The notes under the pieces were generated by a model. It was not told the origin of the DNA. It saw nothing but the letters and a program-made list of their open reading frames with translations, and made no database searches. The translations under genes and the position numbers were made by a program. 64,000 nt of DNA, from the NCBI GenBank assembly GCA_039720395.1, contig CM077820.1, positions 16,943,845-17,007,844 of the forward strand, read 5' to 3'. Positions 32,368-43,454 of the stretch are shown here, in pieces (the stretch's first letter is position 1; every line of letters begins with the position of its first letter). This stretch comes from Liquidambar formosana. Taxonomy: Eukaryota > Streptophyta > Magnoliopsida > Saxifragales > Altingiaceae.

Positions 32368-33126
32368 CTATGGCTTTTGTTGCTACCAATTTGAGAAAAC
32401 ATTTGGTAAAATAGTTTGAAAACATTGGGTAAAACATTGGACAAGATACTGAACTCTTAGCTATTTTTTTAATGTTTGGATAGATATACTGGAGCTTTTG
32501 TTTGCTCTATGTCATGGCTGAGATTTGGGAAAAGTGGTGATTTTAGTTTTTTGGTTAGTTTGGGGAGCCAATCAGATGATGATATTTTAAGATGAACTAT
32601 ATTTTGAATTGAATGTCTTCTTTACATTGTCTACAAACTTTAGTTTGGGCGTTTGATTTCAATTATGATATTAGAACCTTTTCTTGTTCCAATTATGTTT
32701 TGTTTTATGCCTATAGCAGATTTATTTAATTTCATTGCTAAACAATGAACATTTTGAAATTTTTGAAAAATTAGGGTAAAATCGGTAATTTAGAAAATTT
32801 TCAATTTCATTGCTAAACAGTAAATTTTTGAAAAACAAGGGTAAAATTGGTAATTTAGAAAATTTTCAATTTCATTGTTACACAGTGAGCATAGGAGTGA
32901 CGGATATCTAAAAAAAATAAGGGTACGATTGGAAATTTGAAATTTTTTAAATTTCATTGCTTTCATTGCTAAACACAGGGAATAAAAAGTCATTCCTACT
33001 CTCTCATTCCTGACAGTATCCAAACATGGGAAACGGAATGGACCATTCCACTCCATTCCAAGCTATTTTAAGCATGGAATGAGATTCCATTCCCACTCAT
33101 TTCATTCCGGCCAAACAAACATGGCC
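32368..33126. other. Harbinger 3' non-coding region
   Basis: AT-rich, with three related stretches on an AGAAAATTTTCAATTTCATTG theme (near 32760-32950). It ends in GGAATG/CATTCC-rich subterminal sequence and the right inverted terminus. Confidence 0.6.
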
Positions 33127-33129
33127 TTC
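33127..33129. repeat. 3-bp target duplication TTC, right
   Basis: Second copy of the Harbinger target duplication. Confidence 0.85.
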
Positions 33130-33961
33130 GGGTTCCAATCTTCAATTTCAGGTATTGGCGTCTCTCCGAGGAGTTTCTCTTCATCGACATCAAAACTCAA
33201 CATAGTCCGCTTCCTCGCGTTTGTCATCCAGTGAATAGCACCATTCCAATAAACCCCTTCATGAAAACTCATACCACCATTCCAAAAAACCCTTTCATGA
33301 AATCTCATACGATTAGGTCTAGGTATAGTGAAAGATTCAACAGAGATCCTCCAAGTACGCGTCTGAGACGAATAAATCTCAATCCTATAACGGTATTGTG
33401 GAGGAGATCTAGAGCCATTTTGCCTAACACATACAACTTTGTAATGAGGTGATTTGGAAGGGTCAAAAGCTAAGATCACACCAACAGCAGCAGCAGGAAA
33501 ACCCAAGGCGTAAATTTCAGGAAGCATAGTGAATTGGCGGGTAGTGGGATTGTAGATTTAACAATCTACCTTTCGTTGTTTTTCGTGAAACATCTCACAG
33601 CACAGTAAGCCGTTGCAAGACTGTAAATAACGAACCGAGGCCCATGGAAGAAGATTTAAAGCGGTGGAAGGCTTGCCGTGAAGAGGAACGAAATTGAAAA
33701 GCAGGTCTGGGAGGCAGGATATTTCGGGCAAGAGGATGAGGCCAGAGGGCGGGGGTTAGGGTTTAGGCGGAGAGCGAAATAGGGGCTGGAAAGGAGTTCG
33801 AGCCAATGTTTGGATACGGATTTAAATTTGGGAAGAGAAGTTATGGGTAGGCGAAGAAGGATTTCAGTCAAGAGGTCGTCGTTGCTAGCAATTGCATCGG
33901 CGGTGGACGATGTCTGCTGGGGGACGGATGTAATATCGGCTCTGATTCTTTTGGTGGCCAT
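33127..33961 (-). pseudogene. F-box gene copy B, 5' half (F-box and start of FBA domain)
   Basis: From ATG 33961, MATKRIRADITS leads into the F-box (SNDDLLTEILLRLPITSLPKFKSVSKHW). The frame shifts near 33760 and again later, with a stop in the CYS-rich region near 33555. Later parts are AVGVILAFDPSKSPHYKVV, YRIEIYSSQTRTWR and VYWNGAIHWMTNARKR up to the Harbinger junction. About 40 bp is duplicated, giving two successive HERVFWNG / HEGVYWNG segments. The homologous gene would encode a substrate adaptor of an SCF E3 ligase. It was interrupted by the transposon and has several independent lesions. Confidence 0.88.
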
Positions 33962-34044
33962 CGCGTCAGACGTGCTACACAACTACACAAGTGAAGCTCT
34001 TTCCCTCTGTTTATGAGAAGGAAAAGGAAAAGGAAATTTTTGCG

Positions 34045-34055
34045 TTTAAATAGAC
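34045..34055 (-). promoter_or_regulatory. TATA-like box of F-box copy B
   Basis: Minus-strand GTCTATTTAAACG lies about 85 nt upstream of ATG 33961. The same TCTATTTAAAC box and a GCGGAGCA/GCGGTGCA context lie upstream of copies C (39490-39500) and D (43444-43454). Confidence 0.5.
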
Positions 34056-34059
34056 TGCG

Positions 34060-35842
34060 GTGCACGTTGCTTTCCCTTTCCGATTTTATTTTTAATTTTT
34101 TTTTTTCGGGTGAAAGAAAACCGTTGAAGGTAGAGGGTGGTGTTTCCACAACGCTACGTGAGTATCCCCACACGTGGGTCAGACATAAGGGCATAAATTG
34201 CTTTTGTCTCCCTTCTTCTTCTTCTTCTTCTTCCTTTTTTCCCTTTTTTCTTTTTTTTTTTCCAAAAATTTTTATTTAAAGAATAAATCAAACCATCTAG
34301 ATCTTCTCAAGGAATATTCAAAATATACATAAAAAAATTAGCATCCCAAACCTGATTACATTTGATCCAATACTTAGATTAAAAGTTAAAACACCTTTAC
34401 TATCTTTACATTTTTATTTTTATTTTATTTTTTTATTTTTGGCTAATAAGAACCTTCATTAATATTCATATCTTATCCAAAATAATATTACGATAATCAT
34501 ACGCAAGTCCAGTTTTGAGTTTTTTAAGTCTTACATAAATTCATAAAATGAGGCCTTCTAAATATACACATACAAAAATAAATAAATAAATAATAATAAT
34601 TCTTAGTACCCACAATTTTTTTCTCTAGTACCCATTTATTAATAATGTTTACTTGCGTATATAAATAATAAAATGATGACTTAGCTTGAAGCCCTCATTT
34701 AATACTCCTATAAGTTTAAGAAAAAATATATTTTTTTGGGCTATGTACGTAAAGGGTAGAAAGATTTTTTTTTTTTTTTTTCATTGATCTATCAAAATTT
34801 TATTTAAACCAATTATCATCAATTTTTTTTTTTTTAATATTTAAATGATCCATGAAAAAAGATGTGTTTAAAGGTGTAAAGTCTCGATCACATCGGTTAG
34901 CAGCCATAGTTGACCTTAGGAGTATAAAATGTTTCACCTCTCCTTCAAGAACTAGAATATCCTTCAAGAACTAGAGTACTCTTTTGGAGGTTGAGTGGTT
35001 TATGGGCAATTGGGACTATTTTGGGCTATATCGTTTATGTGGATTTCCTTATTTGTATGACAAGTGTTTAGAAAAAAAAAATGTTGAAAAAAGAATTGTT
35101 GGTGGACTTTTAAACAGTGGTTCTGTAAAGAACATAATCTAGTTCTCATTTTTAATATTTACCCTCATCAGCTTTTTCAGTTCTGTTTCCACCATTTTTT
35201 TTTTCCTGCTACTTAGTTATGTTTCCACCTAATGTTGTCTTAATAATAATAATACATTATGATGAACCCTAAGAAGCCTTATATTGTATTTTAAATGCAG
35301 TGTAATCATCTGTGGTGTACGTTTGACTGTTTTCATGCCATTATAAAACATTAATATGACAATTGGTAAAATAAAGCCACCATCTCTTCACAATAAAAGA
35401 TTACTAGTATTATTATCAAAAAAAAAAAAAAAAAAAAAAGATTACTAGTATTTAGTGTAATAAATTGAAATTTAAACACAATTATTCCTCTCCCTAGCAC
35501 GAGTTACACCACTTAAGAAGTGTTCGATTTTTTTTTTTTACACAATCAATAGAATCTACCTTTACCCCCTAAGTCGTAACTCCTTTTAATATCAGCAAAT
35601 GAGCATCAATGCTTCTCTATAAGAAACTTAAATTTTTATTTTTTATTTTTTATTTTTTAATACAATCAATACAATCTACCTTTACCCCTAAGTCATAACC
35701 CCTTTTAATATCAGCAAATGAGTATCAATGCTTCTCTATAAGTTTGCACTTGAGATCACTCATTTGTTAAGTGAGACAAGTACTACTAAGCTACAATCCA
35801 ATCAACTATATAAGACATGCTCAACAAGAGAGAGTATCAATA
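34060..35842. other. Non-coding spacer with simple repeats
   Basis: No gene is visible. It contains a TTC run (34207-34240), several T- and A-runs and a degenerate direct repeat (35543-35745). Confidence 0.55.
35543..35745. repeat. About 85-bp direct repeat
   Basis: ACAATCAATAGAATCTACCT (35543) and ACAATCAATACAATCTACCT (about 35661) head two copies that continue through CCTTTTAATATCAGCAAATG and CAATGCTTCTCTATAAG. Confidence 0.8.
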
Positions 35843-35843
35843 T

Positions 35844-36031
35844 TGTTAGTGTCCCACATCGGTTACAGATTATGCCTAAGATAGGCTTATAAGATGGCGT
35901 TGAACACCCTCTTAGTGAGGCGCCTTTTGGACATAGGACCTATAAGGATAAACCTATGAGCCCGGCTTGTCGGTTAATTGGGCCGAAGCGGACAATACCT
36001 CAAGGTGAGGACTGGACCGCCGCGTCTAACA
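35844..36031. mobile_element. Probable solo LTR of a small (TRIM/SMART-type) element
   Basis: The 188-bp stretch starts TGTTAGTGTCCCACATCGGT and ends GCGTCTAACA, so it has TGTTAG...CTAACA ends. Flanks AATAT (35839-35843) and AATCT (36032-36036) match at four of five bases. The GTCCCACATCGG opening is familiar from short dispersed LTRs in eudicots. No internal region is present. Confidence 0.55.
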
Positions 36032-36254
36032 AATCTAACATACAAGCTACACAAGCTAGCTCCACTCTAACTTGCCGGTCATCTCACCTAGATCCCTAAA
36101 TAAACCTCCATAATTAAAGAGCCTCCAATTGGTGAGAGGCCAACATGACTTACGATTGAAGACATAGAACTGATATGAATGTGATTCTCGTACAATGAGA
36201 GTTATTTGAATGTTTTACTGGCTTGCAAAGATTCAACACGAAGGATGGTGTTGA

Positions 36255-37700
36255 GTTCTGTTGGAATAGATATATTCTTTCATTAAACTTGGCATACACT
36301 AGGTTGAATAAGAGAAATCCTTGAAACTAAGCTAGCTTTGATTATTGTTGTTAAATGACGATGTTGAGAGGATCATGGGTAAGATCACTTATATGATTGG
36401 TTGTGACAATTCTGAGAAGATAGGAATTCTTTGGAGGTCATTAAATTTCTTCCAAATATGGTTCATCCCTAACATGCCAGACAACTAATAAGCGATCATC
36501 CCACGTACCTTTGGTTTACACATAGGACTCTATGCGAGTTGTCCCCTTCTCTTTCTCTTGATGGCGGTTGCTGGCCGGTATAGCCCAGATTGAAGGGTCT
36601 TTTTATTTTATTATTTATTTTTTTTTTGTGGTTAGTAGATTGAAGCTTTTGCGGAGATTAACAAGATTGTTTGGTCCCCTGTTTCTAAAAGTAAGCTGCA
36701 ATAGCTTCTCGCTTTGCCATATGAGAGGTGGTGAATTTAAAGTAAAAGACTACAGGCTCTCATGAACCTTGGATTTTCTCTTCTCTAGAAGTCCTTTTCG
36801 CAATCGAAATCTTGATCAGATCAAGGAGGCTTTCTAATTGGAGTTGTTCAGAGCCATAAAATACCATCAAAAGTCTCTTTTCTGTTTAGCCTGTCGTGCA
36901 AACCTTAGACGGTTAGACGAGCGTTCAACAGTGGATCACCTTATTTTTGTTATAATAGGGGGGGTTTGAACCCTAACTTATCCTATATATTCTTATCCTT
37001 TATCCCACCCTCTTCATCACTAGGTTAGCTCCAATGGCTTACAATGGATAACCTTATTATTACCGGGACTTAGTTTTTGCCATTTTTTTTGGTGTCATGT
37101 GAAAGGCTCCTCCTGATTTTATCAATCACATTTTAATTCATTGCTATTGAAGATTTCTCACCCTCTTGATCAATATTTTAAGGCCTGGAGAAAGACAGGA
37201 AAGAAGCTATTAAAAATAATCTTGTGCTTTTTTTTTTTTTCCCCCCTATCAATCTTGAAGAAAAGTAAGAGAATACATTTACTAGAGGAGGATTCTCATA
37301 TGGGGTGCTTTTTTTTTTATTTAAAATTCTAATAAGGGTTATTAGAGGGCCATTTGGATAAGTTTCTACTTTCTCATTTTACCTTTTTTTTTTTTTTCAA
37401 AGTAAGAAACACATTTGGAAGTGCCAATTGCATGTAACGGGTTTTAAGAAGCAAAAAAATAAAAGCATGTTTGGTAATCACAGAATAAGGAAAAATAAAA
37501 ATGATACAAATGTCATTGATAGACTAAAAGGGTCCATCCCAAAGTTAAAATAATAAGCGCAAACACAAATTATCAAATATTAAAAAACAGAGGTCAAACA
37601 ACAACAAATTAAACGGGCCCAAATCTTAATAATTTTGCTGCTTTTTCTCCTCAGTGGTTAACGATTTATAAAGGGTTCCAATTCTCTTCTCATCTAAAAT
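36255..37700. repeat. Intergenic segmental duplication, copy 2
   Basis: Partner of 19195-20523, with matching blocks in the same order up to the shared GATTTATAAAGGGTTCC and AATTCTCTTCTCATCTA stretch (37660-37700). The LINE of copy 1 is absent here. Only short unconvincing frames are present. Confidence 0.75.
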
Positions 37701-38201
37701 ACACTTTTTCCGTTTTTTTTTTTTTTTGGCGGTAAATTTTGGCTGATCTAATGTTGTAAATTCTCTTCCTATTAAATCAACTATTATAAAAGAGATTATG
37801 TGATCTTCCCCTTCTCCCATAAAAATGAAAACACTTGATTACTAGAAAAAACACATATGGTGTATCAAATTCATTACAGATTCCTTCATTTAATGGTGTA
37901 TCAACTTTACAGCCTCAAACATTAATTACTCCAAAAAAAAAAAAAAAAAAAAAAACATATGGTGCATGAGCTTCAAAATTAAACATTGATCAAAATTTGA
38001 GCTCATGAAAATAAGACAATGACAATAATAAATACCATGACTCGAACTATATATAATGTATATATGACGATCAGGTTAGCACGTGTTGATATAACTTATA
38101 TCATTACTCGCATTGGGGATTGTATGTTGTGCTTAGTGGATCACGGGGATATTGGGGTCAATGCGTAAGGTACAATCTCCTATACACGATGCTGATATAA
38201 G
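37701..38201. other. 3' flank of F-box copy C
   Basis: Non-coding, with A- and T-runs. It includes one unit (38060-38220) of the TTGATATAACTTATATCA repeat family found downstream of copy B. It shares the GCATCAGCTTCAAAATTAAA / GATCAAAATTTGA theme with the flank of copy D (42090-42270). Confidence 0.6.
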
Positions 38202-39428
38202 TTAGAAGAGTATATGCTGACCTGATCGAGAATGGTATAGAGAATGGTATATGGATGTATTTATACTATTATCAAACTTGAGCGTCTCAATGTATTGATA
38301 AGCTTCAGGACGAGCATGCCGCACAGTAAAATCACAAAGCTTCTTCAAAGTCTTGTCCTGAAAACGGTAACGCACGACCACCTCAGGCGTACGCATCACC
38401 AAGAACGACTCTTCATCCTTCTCTTCCCTCACAAGACAGAGTATACTCAAATCTCGATACCTCAATTTCGATAGCTCCTCATAGTTGTTGGGTCTGATAT
38501 CTGAAAACAGAGACGAAACCGCACCAAGATCAACTTTGTACTTCACGAACCACCCCGAGTAATCTCTCTCCATCTCATACACAATAAACCATGGCCGTCG
38601 GCCACTGATCAATACAAGATGCAGATGGCCTCGACACTCCCCGAAATACCTTACGCTCATCCGGTTCCAATCTCGAATCACAGGCATTGGCGTCTCTCCG
38701 ATTACTCGCTCTTCATCGACATCAAAACTGAAAACACTCTTCTTCCTCACGTTTGTTATCCAGTGAATAGCCCCATTCCAATAACCCCTTTACCAAAATT
38801 TATGTCACCAGTCGCAGTGAAAGATTCACAAGAGACCCTCCAAGAACGTGCCTTTGACGAATAAATCTCAATCCTATGATTGTTAAGCAGAGGATAGGCA
38901 AGCCTGACACAAAGAACCTTGTAATCAGGTGATTTACGAGGATCAAAAGCTAAGATCACACAAGCAACGGTACTGAAAAGATCGGCCTAAAGTTCCGGCA
39001 GCAGAGTGAATTGGTGGGTTGTGGGGTTGTAGATGTAGTAGTTTAATTTATTTTCAGGATATCTATCACAGATTGCAGGACTGTAGGATAAAGACCGACG
39101 GGAGAAGATTTGGGAAAGCGGTGGAAGGCTTGCCGTCGAGAGGAACCACATCGAAAACGGGGCCGTGGGGGTGGGGAGATTTGGGCAAGAAGAGGGCGGA
39201 GACGGTGGGGTTAGGGTTCAGGCGACGAGAGAAATCTTGACTCGAAATCAGTTTGAGCCAGTGTTTGGATACGGATTTGAATTTGAAAAGAGATCTTGTG
39301 GGTAAGAGACGGAGGATTTCCGTCAAGAGGTCGTCGTTGCCGGCGATTGCATCGGCGGCGGCGGAGGATGTCTGTTGCGCCGTTGGGGGGACGGAAGTTG
39401 TGGCTGCTCTGATTCTTTTGGTGGCCAT
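38202..39428 (-). pseudogene. F-box gene copy C, frameshifted (At5g07610-like)
   Basis: From ATG 39428, MATKRIRAATTSV leads to the F-box (GNDDLLTEILRLLPTRSLFKFKSVSKHWLKLISS) and stays open to ILQSCNL at 39066. A short deletion removes the GLLCC motif and shifts the frame. The middle part resumes as ILAFDPRKSPDYKVLCV and HRIEIYSSKARSWR (38756-38959). Another shift near 38785 breaks KGVFWNGAIHW. The last part (38202-38750) is open through DVDEERVIGETPMP, YFGECRGHLHL, YEMERDYSGWFVKYKVDLGAV and TLKKLCDFTVRHA. At least two shifts make it non-functional as a full F-box adaptor. The 3' segment is better preserved, so decay is recent. It lies between copies B and D in the same orientation. Confidence 0.88.
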
Positions 39429-39489
39429 CGTGTGAGACTGCACAAACAACTAGAAAAGTGAAGCTCTCAGGGGAAAAGGAAATTTATGG

Positions 39490-39500
39490 GTTTAAATAGA
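39490..39500 (-). promoter_or_regulatory. TATA-like box of F-box copy C
   Basis: Minus-strand TCTATTTAAAC about 62-72 nt upstream of ATG 39428, shared with copies B and D. Confidence 0.5.
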
Positions 39501-39509
39501 TTGCGGAGC

Positions 39510-40242
39510 ACATTGCCTTTTTTCTCTTTGTTCTTGCTTGAATGGGAGCGTTAACGGTCCGAATCTCCGGTGAAATCTTGAAGCGGTAATTAGTTTCCTT
39601 TTTCTTTGCTAAGGGTAATAATGAAACTAATGGTCTAATTCTTGCATTTGTTTAAAGAATTTATTATGTTCTTTGCAATAATCCTCTTTAGTGGCTTTTA
39701 AAGATTTTCTCATTTTTCAATGTTTATTCATTATAAATAGGGATGCAACCTGATTTGGTTTTGTACGTTCCGTTTGCAGCCAAGCAATTTTTTCGGCCTA
39801 ACAATCGACATAACCCATCTATAGCTCTAGGTGCTAACAAACTTTAATATAAACAAACAAGTAACAATGTTTCTTCATAAGTTTGAACCGAAATCATTCA
39901 TCGCTTAATAAATGACTCACAAACCACTAGGCTATTATGCCATTGGCCTATAGGAGTGACAATTCATGTTGGTAGATTATGTTCGTATCATGCCAAAACA
40001 TAAGTATTTGAATATATGTGTCAACCCAAACACAATACATCTATTAATCGTATCAATGTTGCAAACATGGACACAACTGGCTGTTAAACAGGTGATATGA
40101 CACTACATGGAGATGTAAACGGTTTAATGAATTAAGCCATGTTGGGTTGTGTTTGGGTTGACGCATATGTGACGTACCTACATATTTTAAAATATTATTA
40201 AATATTATTTAACTTTAGGAATCAAAGCAACATTTATAGAGT
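39510..40242. other. Non-coding spacer
   Basis: AT-rich intergenic DNA upstream of copy C. No repeat family or gene is recognisable. Confidence 0.5.
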
Positions 40243-40720
40243 TTATACCTCTAGGAGCTTCGCACTAGTGGGGGAAATACTATGCACAGCTCCAGTGATA
40301 CCTGGCCCGGCCAACAAGAGCCAGCAACTTGGAAAAAAAGCAGTTGATATACAGTCTTGTCCTGGGCACTTTGTGCTATTTAAAAAGTAGTACGCTTTAA
40401 TTTCTGCTGAAGTTAGTGCCTTCATTTCAAGCTCAATTCTTCTATCCACGAACTTAGTTTTGCCTCAAAATTGGTCGGATAGCTACTTTGTAAAAATGGA
40501 TGAGAAGTTATTCACTACAATGCTCTCAACCTCTTTGGTAGTCTCCTTCGAAACCCCATTGCAGTCCTCAATCTCAACAATGCGATTCTGGTAGTACTGC
40601 TGAACTATTTTGGCATGAAAGAAGCCTATGTTCCTATCACCATGTTTGAGTCATTGAACTCTAGCTTTTGTTTTCCAATACCCATTTCAATTCTCCAAAC
40701 TCTAAACCTAAAATTAAATT
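40243..40720 (-). pseudogene. LINE reverse transcriptase fragment
   Basis: Minus-strand translation gives a decayed L1-type segment: a HGDRN-FFHAKIVQQYYQNRI-like stretch (40570-40650), then LTSAEIKAYYFLNSTKCPGQDCISTAFFPSCW (40280-40400), equivalent to the KSPGPDGF motif of the RT fingers. Stops and shifts separate the parts. No A-tail or target duplication is identifiable, so it is an old internal fragment of a LINE different from the two other copies. Confidence 0.7.
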
Positions 40721-42274
40721 CTTTTCATCCTTTCTTCAATAGTGAAGCATCCTGTTGGAGTAAGTATCCTTTATGACAAATAAAAACAGGTACGGTACAG
40801 AACATGGAAGGAGGAAAGAATGTGCTCTTTGGGTTTTGAATATTTGAATCATAATAGATACGTTTATTCGACACTCGATTTGCATTCAATTTCTGGGCAT
40901 AATGGTTCTGTTTGCTGGTAAAGGGGTGGGCAGACATGCAAATTAAGCATTGCCATTCAATGAATATTAGCCTTTGATTCAGCACTCAACAAATTATGAA
41001 GCGGGGAAGGGCAAAGCCCCGCGCATGTATGCTATGATCGTTCATATGCTATCAACAGTGACGTTTAACTGTAATGGCGGTTTTGATTAGCTTTTAATAA
41101 GTTTATTAATCTACATTGATGAAGAGCTTAATTATTGGAATTGAGGAAAAACAAAAGATTGGATATGGCATGGTGTTGGATATTGAAACCATGAACCATC
41201 ATTCATTTGTTCGTTAATTTGGTTATATGAAGAAAACTTAAGCTAGTCGATCTGATTATCTTCTCCACCACCATCATTTGATTGGTTACATGAGATACCT
41301 CTTAGGTTAAGTCCGGTGAATGGTGGCTATGCTCATGACCTGCAAAGTGAAGGAACATACTGTTTTTTTTTTTTTTTCTTTTGATCAGCGAAGGAACCTT
41401 ACTCTTCTTCGTTACTCAGTAATCCGGATACTCTCATAGCTCAGTAAGATAATAGTTAAAATTGAACTATAAGTGAACCAGTCCTTCACATAACTCAGCA
41501 TGCTGCGTTACTTGAACTTGGTGAAGTCCCTTTGTTCACTTGTCATCTTAAATCACAAACCATTATTTGAAATCCAGTAAATGCAAAGTGGGGGTAGATG
41601 AATGACGGCCAAATTTAGAATTCAATGGTTATGAGAAACAGAGTGGGCTCAAGTCAGTACTATAGAACAATTTCGGTTGCAATTCCGAATTTCCCATCGT
41701 ATATATATAATTCAGCCTCTTCAAGAATTGGGCAACAACTTCAGTAAGCTAATAGTCAAGTAAGCCAATAGTTCTAATCTGGGATTTTGCTACATGAGAC
41801 CAATAAAAAAATAAAATTTTTTAAAAAAAAGTTAATATTGAGCTATCTATTTAATTTGCTGCCATTAATATAAATAGTTAAGATTGCCTTCCATCAATAG
41901 GAAAAATTGCTATAGGCAAAATGAAAAAAATAAAACCATTGAGAAGCTACATAGTCTCTTGAGAAGGAAAATTTTGAGATGAAAACCATTGATCAAGAAA
42001 TATACATATATAGTGCAATAGAAATTTTCTTCTTTTCTTTTATTTATTTATTGGGGTAACAATATTAGAATTGAATGCACAAAAGACATAAATATATGGT
42101 GCATCAACTTCACAACCAAGCATTATTAGTTGAAAAAATAAATGGTGCATCAGCTTCAAAATTAAAAATTGATCAAAATTTGAATGTACTCATGAAAATA
42201 CGACGCTGATAACAATGAAAACCATGACTCAAATTATATATATAATGTATATATGTATGGATTTATACATATTA
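40721..42274. other. Non-coding spacer and 3' flank of F-box copy D
   Basis: No gene is seen. The last 200 bp (42080-42274) share phrases with the 3' flanks of copies B and C (ATGGTGCATCAACTTCACAA, GATCAAAATTTGAA, a TATATATAATGTATATATG tract), marking the edge of the tandem F-box unit. Confidence 0.55.
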
Positions 42275-43405
42275 TCAAACTCGAACGAGTGTCTCAATGT
42301 ATTGAGAAGCTATATATTTATCATGACCCGCAGTAAAATCACAAAGCTTCTTCAAAGTCTTGTCCTTAAAACTGTAACGCACGGCCTCATGAGGTGTACG
42401 CATCACCAAAAACGACTCATCATCGATTTCTCCCCGAGCAAGACAAAGTATAGCCAAACGGCGATACCTCAATTTCGATATGTCAAAGTTGCTTCCTCCC
42501 ATATCTGAAAATAAAGTTTTGAGTGCACGAAGATCAACTTTGTACTTCACAAACCACCCTGAGTAGTCCCTCTTCATCTCATACACAAGAAACTGTGGAG
42601 CACAAGCGCCACTGATCAAGATGACATGCAGATGGTCCCGAGACGCCCCAAAATACCTAATACTCCTCTTGTTCCAATCTTTAATTTGAGGCATCGCCGT
42701 CTCTCCAAGGACTCGTTCTTGGTTGACATCGAAACTGAACACAGTCGTCGATTCTGTAATCCAGTGAACAGCACCATTCCAAAAGACCCCTTCTCTAAAA
42801 TTTATATAACCAGTTGTAGTGAAAGGGTCATCAATGGCTGGCCTCCAAGAACGTGTCCGAGACGAATAAATCTCAATCCTATAAAAGACTGGTGAACAAG
42901 ATATCCACCTAACACATATAGCTTGATAATCAAGTGATTCACAAGGATCAAAGGCTAAGATCACACCAACAGCAGGACCAGGCAGTTCGGGTAGTATAGT
43001 GAATTGGCGGGTAGTGGGATTGCAGATGTAGTAGTCTGGATTGTTCTTCTCATTCCTTTTCCAACTTTCACAGCACAGTAAGCCATTGCAAGACTGCAAG
43101 ATGCTGATGGACGGAAGAAGATTCGGGAAAGCAGTGGGAGGGTTGCCGTCTAGGGGAAGCAAATCTGGGATCGGGGAGGAGGAAGGATTAGACAAGAAGA
43201 GGGCGGAGACGGTGGTGGGGTTAGGGTTTAGGAGGCGATAGATATCGGGACTGGAAATCAGTTGGAGCCAGTGTTTGGAAACAGATTTGAATCTGAGAAG
43301 AGATCTTGCGGGTAACCAACGAAGGATCTCCGTCAAGAGGTCGTCGTTGCCGGCGATTACATCGGCGGCGGAGGCGCTGAAGCGCTGACGGTTTAGAAGA
43401 CGCAT
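42275..43405 (-). CDS. F-box protein copy D, intact (At5g07610-like)
   Basis: One uninterrupted 376-codon frame. Residues about 20-58 are an F-box (AGNDDLLTEILRWLPARSLLRFKSVSKHWLQLI), which binds SKP1 in an SCF ubiquitin ligase. Residues about 95-345 are an F-box-associated domain (LQSCNGLLCC, YYICNPTTRQF, VGVILAFDP, FYRIEIYSSRTRSWR, GVFWNGAVHWI, YFGASRDHLHV, YEMKRDYSGWFVKYKVDL, KTLKKLCDF), which would bind an unknown substrate. Length and order match the family. Copies B and C begin MATKRIRA. Here that ancestral ATG (43430) is out of frame with the F-box, and the frame opens at ATG 43405. The TATA-like box at 43444-43454 would place transcription start near 43415-43425, which favours ATG 43405. 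It is the only intact member of the cluster. Confidence 0.9.
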   Translation of the reverse strand: MRLLNRQRFSASAADVIAGNDDLLTEILRWLPARSLLRFKSVSKHWLQLISSPDIYRLLNPNPTTVSALFLSNPSSSPIPDLLPLDGNPPTAFPNLLPSISILQSCNGLLCCESWKRNEKNNPDYYICNPTTRQFTILPELPGPAVGVILAFDPCESLDYQAICVRWISCSPVFYRIEIYSSRTRSWRPAIDDPFTTTGYINFREGVFWNGAVHWITESTTVFSFDVNQERVLGETAMPQIKDWNKRSIRYFGASRDHLHVILISGACAPQFLVYEMKRDYSGWFVKYKVDLRALKTLFSDMGGSNFDISKLRYRRLAILCLARGEIDDESFLVMRTPHEAVRYSFKDKTLKKLCDFTAGHDKYIASQYIETLVRV

Positions 43406-43443
43406 CTGCTCTGATTATTTCGGTGGCCATGGGGTGAGACTAC

Positions 43444-43454
43444 GCTTAAATAGG
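43444..43454 (-). promoter_or_regulatory. TATA-like box of F-box copy D
   Basis: Minus-strand CCTATTTAAGC. In copies B and C this box is 60-85 nt upstream of the ancestral ATG. Here it is only about 14 nt from it (43430) and about 40 nt from ATG 43405, because about 50 bp present in copy C is missing in between. Confidence 0.55.

Larger units (their letters stand above)
26178..33126 (+). mobile_element. PIF/Harbinger DNA transposon, 6949 bp
   Basis: The termini GCCCATGTTTGTTTGGCCGG (left) and the complement of CCGGCCAAACAAACATGGCC (right) are inverted repeats extending imperfectly for about 50 bp. They are followed by many GGAATGGAAT-type subterminal words. The element encodes the two proteins typical of the superfamily, a DDE transposase (29631-31029) and a Myb/SANT-like protein (31243-32367), both on plus. 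It splits F-box copy B, with a 3-bp duplication (TTC). Both ORFs contain one in-frame stop, so this copy is probably non-autonomous now. Confidence 0.93.
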
